Shown here piece by piece: positions 58,024 to 64,000 of a stretch of DNA of 64,000 bases (position 1 is the first letter of the stretch; each line of letters begins with the position of its first letter). The notes below the pieces were generated by a model that worked only from the letters and a program-made list of their open reading frames with translations, was not told the DNA's origin and did no database searches. Made by a program: the position numbers and the translations under genes. The DNA comes from CALBPI01 sp038521865. Its GTDB lineage: Bacteria; Pseudomonadota; Gammaproteobacteria; Steroidobacterales; Woeseiaceae. The DNA is taken from the NCBI GenBank assembly GCA_038521865.1, contig JBCBKO010000003.1, positions 372,001 through 436,000 on the forward strand. Direction: 5' to 3'.

Positions 58024-58362
58024 CTAGAAATCGAATGCACGACCTGCCTTGCGAAGCTCGGTCACTGTCTTTCCGTCGCAGTCTGCGAGATTCTTCGCGT
58101 CGACCTTGCCGTCCGGCGTAACTTTGGCCAGGACCGGATTCGACGTTAGCGACTTGTACAAGACGCTGCCGTCTTCCAGCAAAGCGCTGACATAAAAGAC
58201 GAGCTCGTCCCACGGCTGGACGCTGATTGGGTCCTCGACGGAACACACGAGCACATCCGGCTTGCTTTTGAACACGCCGGCATCGCCAACTGTTGGGAGC
58301 ACCAGCCAACCGATCAAACAGGCAGCAAGACTAAGGTGTGTCGAAATAGTTGGCGTTTTCAT
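58024..58362 (-). CDS. Small secreted protein of unknown function
   Basis: 112 residues with a signal peptide (LAACLIGWLVLPTVGDAG) and a short soluble domain with two cysteines (LVCSVED and LADCDGK) that could form a disulfide. No known domain. It is divergent from the gene at 58,471 with about 108 bases between the starts. Confidence 0.6.
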   Translation of the reverse strand: MKTPTISTHLSLAACLIGWLVLPTVGDAGVFKSKPDVLVCSVEDPISVQPWDELVFYVSALLEDGSVLYKSLTSNPVLAKVTPDGKVDAKNLADCDGKTVTELRKAGRAFDF

Positions 58363-58470
58363 GGCGTCTTTCCACGTCGTAGTACCGAGAGTTTATCGAA
58401 GATTACTGCATCAACCACGCAGTCCGGATATTCTGCAAATGGGGAGCAGTCTATTGGGGCGAACAAGATC

Positions 58471-59580
58471 ATGGTCGACCGAGTCCGATTCAACGTGATC
58501 AGCACCGGTACCGTCGCGAGCGGTTTCGAGGTTGAAGAAGTGCACAAGCAACTGATCGCAGTTTTGAAACTGAAACCGGAACAGGCAATGCGGTTTTTTG
58601 GCCGCAGACGCGTCATCAAAAAGGAGATCCTCAGGGCAGAAGCCGAGAAAATCCAAAACCGATTGGCGCAACTGGGGGTGGTTACAGAGCTCGAACGACT
58701 CGGACCTCCAGAACCCGAATTCGAACCACCTCCATCACCATTCGATGAGGTCAAACTGGAACTTGTTGAAGACTCAGAACCAAAGCCTGAACCTGAACCA
58801 ACACCGCCACCGGTGAACACTGAACAATCAGTGTCAGGCGCCCCTATCGGAACGACATCGCAACCGGTACCCATGCCCACACCAGCGCCGACCTCCAGCC
58901 GGGCGAAGGCTGATCGAGAGGGCATCACGATGCTGGGTCTGGTTGCTGCTCTCGGTGCTGCTGTCGTCGGCGCCTGGCTATGGCAATGGATTGCAGTCAC
59001 CTTTGGTTATGAACTCGGCTTCATCGCATGGGGTATCGGTGGGGCTGTAGGTGCGGCTGCTGCAATGTTCAGCTCGCGCGGCATGAGCGCCGGGGTGGTC
59101 TGCGCGTTGATCGTCGTCTGCTCGATCTACGTTGGCAAGTATTGGATGTATTCAGCCATGTTCGATCAAACGAGCAGCATGATCGAAGAAGTCATGGCGG
59201 AGATGGATGAAGCTGAAATGCGTGATCTGTATGAGGAAGAAATGGAGGATGCGCGGATCTACGCGCGTGGATCCGGATCTGACACCTACATCCGCCAGTT
59301 CATGGTTGATCGCAGCTACACCGAAGCCACAAGTGCATCACGAATTCGCGCGGACGAGCTTGCCGATTTCCGTGAGTATGTGGCTCCGCGATTGCTCGAT
59401 CTTGATCAAAACCGACCGTCCCTGCGTGAATGGATGGCAGGGAACTTTAGCCAGTTTGATGATGCTCTCGGAGAGCTCACACCCAATCAAATGATCGTAG
59501 AAGATTTCAATCTTATTGATTTGATCTTCCTTGGGCTTGGCATGTTTACAGCATTCCGTCTTGCCGCACAGCTCGACTAG
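58471..59580 (+). CDS. Membrane protein with an N-terminal small alpha/beta domain
   Basis: From the ATG at 58471 it encodes 369 residues. Residues 1-80 resemble a small domain seen at the N-terminus of several gammaproteobacterial membrane proteins (FNVISTGTVASGFEVEEV, then MRFFGRRRVIKKEI, then LAQLGVVTELERL). A Pro/Glu-rich linker follows (residues about 83-150, PEPEPTPPP). Four hydrophobic segments lie at about 155-235, with a helical region between and after, and there is a last hydrophobic stretch near the C-terminus. The frame continues 45 codons upstream, but this extension overlaps the divergent small secreted gene. Function unknown. Confidence 0.65.
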   Translation: MVDRVRFNVISTGTVASGFEVEEVHKQLIAVLKLKPEQAMRFFGRRRVIKKEILRAEAEKIQNRLAQLGVVTELERLGPPEPEFEPPPSPFDEVKLELVEDSEPKPEPEPTPPPVNTEQSVSGAPIGTTSQPVPMPTPAPTSSRAKADREGITMLGLVAALGAAVVGAWLWQWIAVTFGYELGFIAWGIGGAVGAAAAMFSSRGMSAGVVCALIVVCSIYVGKYWMYSAMFDQTSSMIEEVMAEMDEAEMRDLYEEEMEDARIYARGSGSDTYIRQFMVDRSYTEATSASRIRADELADFREYVAPRLLDLDQNRPSLREWMAGNFSQFDDALGELTPNQMIVEDFNLIDLIFLGLGMFTAFRLAAQLD

Positions 59581-59597
59581 CCTGCTGTCATACAAGA

Positions 59598-62072
59598 CTA
59601 AATCGGCAATAGGAAATTACGGGCGAAGCGGAGCGTGCCGATTAAAAGGCCACCATCGCGTGCATCTGCCTCAACGATCAGAATCCCATTCTCGGTCGCA
59701 TCGGCATCATCGCTGCGACTGAGATTGAACCCATTCAAGAAAACATCCTGTGGTGTCAGGTGGCTGTCAACCGAGAATCGCGCATCGCGATTGAACGCAA
59801 TGAGCCGTGTCGCAGGAATGCTCTGTTTAACCTGAGCCGCAGTCGCCGGCTTTCCACGCGTGCGAAGTATCAGCCTACCCTGCTCGCCCGTACAGCGTGC
59901 CGTGTGCCAAATCAGTCGCCCGAGCAACAGGTTGGATACGCGCAGACTGATCACGGTATTGAGCTCGACCTCGCTATTCATTGCCACGAAGTTGTCGTAG
60001 CGAAATACGACTTCCTCGCCCGGCTTCATAGCCCAGTCGACGAGGTGTTCCGCCTCGACCGAGTTGAAGGTCAACCCGTCGCCATGCTCCAGCGGGAATG
60101 CGGCACGAGACATGTGCCATGTGCCGAAGCGAATACGCGCTAACCAGCTCTTGGTCCACTGCGGAATACTGAATCGCGCGGCAGGACCCAGCGGTTGGAA
60201 ATTGGCGCGGTAGTAGATGTCGCGATCATAGTCGGCAGGAATCTCGACCTCGGCGGTCTGTCGTACCGTACCCTGAATCACCGGACCGGTAGACTCGGAC
60301 AGGTCAACGTCAATCTTGTTGCGCTTATCGAAAATGACCCGCGCGAAGACGTATAGCAGCGACTTGATAATCGCAACGATTAAGAGGAGTTGCAGTACGG
60401 TACCTACAACGTTCGCACCCGTTTCAATACGCCGAACGGCCTGTAGCGAAAACTCGCGCGCCATTTCCAGCCGCCCTGAAAGCGCCAACTCGGCGTTGGC
60501 AACGAACACGTCAACACTGCCATTCGCATCGCCTTGCAGGTGATCCAGTTCGTCGATGTAGTCACGATGCGATGCACTCCTCTGCGCCTCATAGGCATCG
60601 TTCAGCTCAACGATCACATAATTACTGGCACCGCACTTCGCCTCCAGGAAGTCGCAGTCACGTGTTTGCATGCCTGTTGTTCTTGGCACCAGATCAAACA
60701 GCCCTTCGGCCTCGGCACGTGCACGCGCGATGCTGCCACCGGCGCGCTGGCGCATAGTGTCCGCCTTGTCACGGAGTTCAAATTGGTGCTTGTCGTAGTC
60801 GCGATTGATTGAGCGGTACGCACTGTCGAAAAAACCGATACGACTCAGCGCGAAGACCTCTGGCTTGGGAAGCTCGCTTTCCATCTCGGGACTGACATCG
60901 ACGTTCGTTGGCGCGCCATAGCCGGTGGGACATGAAAAAGCTGCACCCTGAGGTTCATTAGGCACTTCTCCGTAATCGAAGGCTCGCAAGACGCAGCGTT
61001 TTTCCGGGTTATCGGCAAGATGCACCAGCATCAATCGGAGATGGGTGACTTGTCGTTCTACCGGGGCACGAACTTGAGCAACCCGTAACGGATCTGAGAC
61101 CTCCAGCGAAGATAACGCCTGCTCAACACCGTCCAGCAACGCTGCTGCTTCGTCTCGTTTGGCTGCGTTCAGCGCGGCTTGCAACGGATTCATCATATCA
61201 GACGCAGACTTATCGCCGATCAATGGTCGCAACTGACGAGAGAGCGTGCCCACAGCGTCTCGAAAGTCACGCTGTCGCAGCGCTCGAACGGCGTCCGGCT
61301 TAAGGATGATGTCCTCGTACTCTTTTAGCCGAAGTCGTTTTCGAGTGCAGGGAATTACCGCATCGATTTCTGCCCCATCGACCGTGCAGTGCGGGGTTAC
61401 GATTTCCTGTGCATAGAGTGCGTTCTCGGTGCCGGTCTTGAGCGCATCACTGATATAGAAGCCCGCACCGATCAGCAGCAACATTGGCCACCACAAAATC
61501 AACGTCTTTCCGGTCAATGCAAAAACGTTCCGTTTACCGAGTTGCTTTGCGAGCAGCCAATTCTGGCGGATCGCTTCAACGGCTAGTCGCATAACGACGG
61601 TGCTCAGCAGCAGAATGGTGACTGCCGGGAAGGTCAGTGTTTCATCAGCTCGAGTCAACCATATCAGCGCGGCAACGAATCCCGCGAAGGCTAGGGAATT
61701 AGCGCGACCGCGCAGGACAAAGCAAACGAACACCGATGCCGCGAGGACCGAATACGCCAAATCAACGGCAAACAAATCGGTATGGACGCCCGCGACATTG
61801 ATCCAATGCGTAAACGCAACCAGCCATCCAAACCAGAACTGGCGTTTACTTGCAAACACAATCGCGGCTGCACCGAGCACGATCGAGAACCACCCGAAGA
61901 TGTTTGGTGGGTCAATCGCAATGAAACCATGACCCGACGGATCAAGCCATGCGTTCGGGAACAGTACGCCCGCCTTAATCGCGGGTAGCAGACAAAGCAG
62001 AGCAATAAACCAGAACACGCTATCACGCTGAACGTCGGATAACTGTTGCAGCCATTGAGCGAATCGGTTCAT
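59598..62072 (-). CDS. Large membrane protein with a C-terminal AIM24-like domain
   Basis: 824 residues. Six to seven membrane helices occupy the first 215 residues. They are followed by a long helical, probably periplasmic region (about 240-550) with several cysteines (TPHCTVDG, VIPCTRKR, EKRCVLRA), and by one more hydrophobic helix near 553-575 (VVGTVLQLLLIVAIIKSLLYVF). The C-terminal beta-rich domain resembles the AIM24/TIGR00266 family in HGDGLTFNSV, DWAMKPGEEVVFRYDNFVAM and QGRLILRTRGKP. Convergent with the previous gene. I infer an envelope role from topology but cannot name one. Confidence 0.65.
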   Translation of the reverse strand: MNRFAQWLQQLSDVQRDSVFWFIALLCLLPAIKAGVLFPNAWLDPSGHGFIAIDPPNIFGWFSIVLGAAAIVFASKRQFWFGWLVAFTHWINVAGVHTDLFAVDLAYSVLAASVFVCFVLRGRANSLAFAGFVAALIWLTRADETLTFPAVTILLLSTVVMRLAVEAIRQNWLLAKQLGKRNVFALTGKTLILWWPMLLLIGAGFYISDALKTGTENALYAQEIVTPHCTVDGAEIDAVIPCTRKRLRLKEYEDIILKPDAVRALRQRDFRDAVGTLSRQLRPLIGDKSASDMMNPLQAALNAAKRDEAAALLDGVEQALSSLEVSDPLRVAQVRAPVERQVTHLRLMLVHLADNPEKRCVLRAFDYGEVPNEPQGAAFSCPTGYGAPTNVDVSPEMESELPKPEVFALSRIGFFDSAYRSINRDYDKHQFELRDKADTMRQRAGGSIARARAEAEGLFDLVPRTTGMQTRDCDFLEAKCGASNYVIVELNDAYEAQRSASHRDYIDELDHLQGDANGSVDVFVANAELALSGRLEMAREFSLQAVRRIETGANVVGTVLQLLLIVAIIKSLLYVFARVIFDKRNKIDVDLSESTGPVIQGTVRQTAEVEIPADYDRDIYYRANFQPLGPAARFSIPQWTKSWLARIRFGTWHMSRAAFPLEHGDGLTFNSVEAEHLVDWAMKPGEEVVFRYDNFVAMNSEVELNTVISLRVSNLLLGRLIWHTARCTGEQGRLILRTRGKPATAAQVKQSIPATRLIAFNRDARFSVDSHLTPQDVFLNGFNLSRSDDADATENGILIVEADARDGGLLIGTLRFARNFLLPI

Positions 62073-62153
62073 TTCGGCCTTGTTCCTTAAGCTTTAGCGC
62101 GCGCTTTTTCTAAACAATGATCGTGCATCGTGTACTGATCAACAGCATCACAC

Positions 62154-62182
62154 CAGACCACACTGGAGATAACAATGGTCTG
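62154..62182. promoter_or_regulatory. Operator-like inverted repeat upstream of the cupin gene
   Basis: CAGACCA (62154-62160) and TGGTCTG (62176-62182) are perfect reverse complements with a 15-base spacer, in the 260-base gap between the divergent 824-residue membrane protein gene and the cupin gene. It could be a dimer-binding site or a hairpin. No neighbouring regulator clearly matches it. The rest of the gap (62,073-62,332) shows no gene or further signal I can support. Confidence 0.3.
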
Positions 62183-62332
62183 ACCAATTCCGGGGGATAG
62201 CCGGCGAGTGTGAACACCCACAGCAACCGAATATTCAACTTCTTTGTAACCTGACTGTTATGCACAGATCAGAGACTAAAAACGCTGGGAAAAGATAATC
62301 AAAGACTTTGCTTACGGTGTGGAGGAAAGAGG

Positions 62333-62851
62333 GTGCCAAAAATCAATCGAGAGGAAGCGATACGAGTTGAGCGCCAAGCCTATCCGGGAAAGCTGTTGCA
62401 TCGAACCGACGGTTGCTGGAAAACCAAACTCAGCGATCAAGCGGGTCTGACACAAATGGGTATTGGGGAAGTCGAGTTAGCACCTGGCAGTGCGACTGGT
62501 CTGCTGCACTATCACAACGGTGCTGATGAAATGGTGTTTGTCTTAGAGGGCACCGTGACCCTCGTAGAGGAAGGCAGCAACGAAGTCGAATTAACGGCGG
62601 GCGACAGTGCCGCTTGGAAAGCTGGTGACACCATCGGTCACACGATTGAGAATCGATCGAATCGCCCTGCTCGACTCCTGGAAATCGGCACACGTCCATC
62701 GGAAGACACCGCCATCTATCCGGGACTAGACATGATGTACCGCGCGATCAATGGAACGAGGATATCGATTCGTACGAGAGCGGGCGCACCGTTCAAGGAG
62801 GGCGAGGAAGTTCGTAGCATCGAGGACCCTGCACCCGTGGAACGGGGGTAG
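62333..62851 (+). CDS. Cupin-domain protein
   Basis: A 172-residue single-domain cupin: ATGLLHYHNGADEMVFVLEGTVTLV supplies cupin motif 1 (His, His, Glu) and DSAAWKAGDTIGHTIENRSN motif 2. It would bind a metal or small ligand; the substrate is unknown, and a uronate- or sugar-related role is only a guess. Translation probably starts at a GTG at 62333 with GGAGG eight bases upstream; no nearer ATG fits. Confidence 0.82.
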   Translation: MPKINREEAIRVERQAYPGKLLHRTDGCWKTKLSDQAGLTQMGIGEVELAPGSATGLLHYHNGADEMVFVLEGTVTLVEEGSNEVELTAGDSAAWKAGDTIGHTIENRSNRPARLLEIGTRPSEDTAIYPGLDMMYRAINGTRISIRTRAGAPFKEGEEVRSIEDPAPVERG

Positions 62852-62939
62852 ATTGACTATTCCCTCGGTCATCTACATTGGCGACTCAAACCATACGGGT
62901 TGCGCAGATGCGCGTTGAGTCGGATCAGACCGACGAAGA

Positions 62940-62972
62940 TCCGGTGGCTACCAAGGTCTGGCAGCCACCGGA
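62940..62972 (-). terminator. Hairpin downstream of the CHRD gene, possible terminator
   Basis: TCCGGTGGCT (62940-62949) and AGCCACCGGA (62963-62972) form a perfect ten-base stem with a 13-base loop, 12 bases beyond the stop of the CHRD gene. On the minus strand it is followed by TCTTCGTC, not a true T-run, so termination would be weak or Rho-assisted. It could also act for the convergent cupin gene. Confidence 0.45.
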
Positions 62973-62983
62973 CCGTTGGTCGA

Positions 62984-63526
62984 TTAGTGGCGAGTTGACA
63001 GAGGTGTAACTTGGCCACGAAGTTCGCCGGCAGGGAACGCCGTCGTGTGTAAATTCCAATAGATTTGACCTGCGCTAATAGCATGAGCGAGATCACGTAA
63101 GTTGTAGATGCCGCAAGCATTTGCACTGTCTTTGGGGAACTGATTGTTGCGGAGCGTGCCTCGGATCGTATTGGCGTCGAGTTTTATCGTCTCGCTGTTG
63201 TCCTGGCCGATGGCAACCAAATCAATCAATCCGATAGCGATCGGCCCGTTTGTGCCAGCCGGAGCGCAGTGAAGATGCAAACGGGTGACTTCGCCTTCGA
63301 GGTTGCTGAAGGTTACGCGGACTCGGGCTTTTTTGAATCGCTGATCGATACTGATAAATGCAAGTCCTAGGCCGTCTGAAATAACGGCAGGATCCTGAAC
63401 TTCCTCTTCAGCGGTCAGTGAAACTTTTGATTCGCGAGCGACCTGATCGGTTGCGTTTGCATTTGCTGAAAAAAGAAAAGCGGCGAAAGCGGTAATTGCG
63501 AGCAATGGTCGTAGCATGATTAACAT
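62984..63526 (-). CDS. Secreted CHRD-domain protein
   Basis: 180 residues with a signal peptide (LLAITAFAAFLFSANANA) followed by a CHRD domain: LTAEEEVQDPAVISDGLGLAF at the start, ARVRVTFSNLEGEVTRLHLHCAPAGTNGP in the core and WNLHTTAFPAGELRGQV at the end. CHRD proteins are secreted or periplasmic, and their bacterial role is unclear. AGGAG six bases before the ATG at 63526 supports this start. It is divergent from the partial gene at the right edge. Confidence 0.87.
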   Translation of the reverse strand: MLIMLRPLLAITAFAAFLFSANANATDQVARESKVSLTAEEEVQDPAVISDGLGLAFISIDQRFKKARVRVTFSNLEGEVTRLHLHCAPAGTNGPIAIGLIDLVAIGQDNSETIKLDANTIRGTLRNNQFPKDSANACGIYNLRDLAHAISAGQIYWNLHTTAFPAGELRGQVTPLSTRH

Positions 63527-63665
63527 TCTTGGTCTCCTAGTCGATGATCAATAACGCAACGGACGTCGCGCACTTAGTGAATACGCAAAAGCACAGGAAT
63601 GGTTCATTTGAGTTGTTGGTGTTTTGTGGTGTTCGTATACTTTAAAAAAAAGTTGAGTCGATTCG

Positions 63666-64000
63666 ATGTGGGTCCGGATACTTTTGGTGTTTAGTGTGTT
63701 GGCCTGCAGCACCGGATATGCGGAGACTTCGCTTCAAGCACATGCATTCAGCGGTGTACCCCACCGTGGGGCAAATATTTCAGGCAATCGTGGCGCGATT
63801 GGCGGAACCCTCTCGATTGATCACGAATCTGGACTCTTTCTTGGTCTTTCCGGGCACTACGCACCGGGCGTGCCGACGGGCCAACGGCTCACTCGCTACG
63901 CCGGCGCCAATGCAGGTTGGTTTCTTCCGGTCAACGGAACACAAGCGATAGAACTGTCGATATCCAGACATGTCTTCGATAACGTACCGGATTGGCGTTA
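63666..64000 (+). CDS. Outer-membrane-type protein, N-terminal part (runs off the right edge)
   Basis: Reading from the ATG at 63666 gives 111 codons with no stop before the window edge. There is a short signal peptide (ILLVFSVLACSTGYA, cleavage likely after YA), then SISGNRG-like beta-strand patterns: GGTLSIDHESGLFLGLSGHYAPG and YAGANAGWFLPV, with alternating hydrophobic residues. The HESGLFLG segment is reminiscent of the TIGR02001 (Gcw_chp) family of small outer-membrane proteins. The cysteine in the signal region is not placed in a clear lipobox. Identity is tentative because most of the protein is outside the window. Confidence 0.5.
   Translation, partial: MWVRILLVFSVLACSTGYAETSLQAHAFSGVPHRGANISGNRGAIGGTLSIDHESGLFLGLSGHYAPGVPTGQRLTRYAGANAGWFLPVNGTQAIELSISRHVFDNVPDWR

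Overview
The window reads as chromosome of a photosynthetic gammaproteobacterium, most likely an aerobic anoxygenic phototroph of the marine OM60/NOR5 (Halieaceae-like) type. Direct evidence is a bacteriochlorophyll and reaction-centre assembly cluster with the oxygen-dependent cyclase AcsF and the PpaA/PpsR regulator pair. It lies next to a typical gammaproteobacterial housekeeping run (miaB-phoH-ybeY-corC-lnt-leuS-lptE) and a uvrA/MFS/ssb locus. The lineage is an inference from gene content; no 16S rRNA gene or other taxonomic marker RNA is present.

Positions 1-14,390 (minus strand) form one superoperon of fourteen genes with overlapping or nearly touching ends: bchF-bchN-bchB-bchL-bchM-lhaA-puhA-puhBC-acsF-puhE-bchI-bchD-bchO-crtB. 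crtB is cut by the left edge of the window. Together they encode dark protochlorophyllide reductase (BchLNB), vinyl hydratase, Mg-chelatase I and D subunits, the methyltransferase and the aerobic cyclase. They also encode reaction-centre H subunit and assembly factors, and entry into carotenoid synthesis. Two oddities stand out. bchH, expected between bchB and bchL, is absent. PuhB and PuhC are fused into a single polypeptide.

Positions 14,391-20,472 (plus strand) carry the divergent regulators ppaA/aerR and ppsR, then bchG, a second PucC-type transporter and bchP (bacteriochlorophyll esterification and side-chain reduction). The bchF/ppaA intergenic region and the bchG upstream region carry PpsR-type boxes (TGTC-N10-GACA/G) that overlap or flank candidate sigma-70 promoters, which implies redox/light control of both arms.

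Positions 20,477-31,343 hold a membrane protein and a small HExxH protein of unknown function. After them comes the envelope and translation operon lptE, leuS, lnt, corC, ybeY, phoH, miaB, then a glyoxalase-fold protein and an anchored protein. Positions 31,397-36,059 hold ssb, an MFS exporter and uvrA. Positions 36,070-39,559 hold an S41 peptidase, a membrane-bound AraC-type regulator, a lipoprotein that looks like an internally deleted alpha/beta hydrolase, and a DUF427 protein.

Positions 39,583-54,357 are one open reading frame of 4,924 codons. It encodes a secreted mosaic protein with DUF11-like domains, eight tandem repeats of about 157 residues with acidic calcium-loop-like linkers, SdrD-B-like domains, one clear and one degenerate OmpA-like module, and a C-terminal outer-membrane beta-barrel-like region. 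Positions 54,632-64,000 hold an M28 peptidase, a small HTH-2TM regulator, several poorly known membrane or secreted proteins, a GNAT acetyltransferase, a cupin, a CHRD-domain protein and a partial outer-membrane-type protein at the right edge. I saw no tRNA, rRNA, insertion sequence or CRISPR array.
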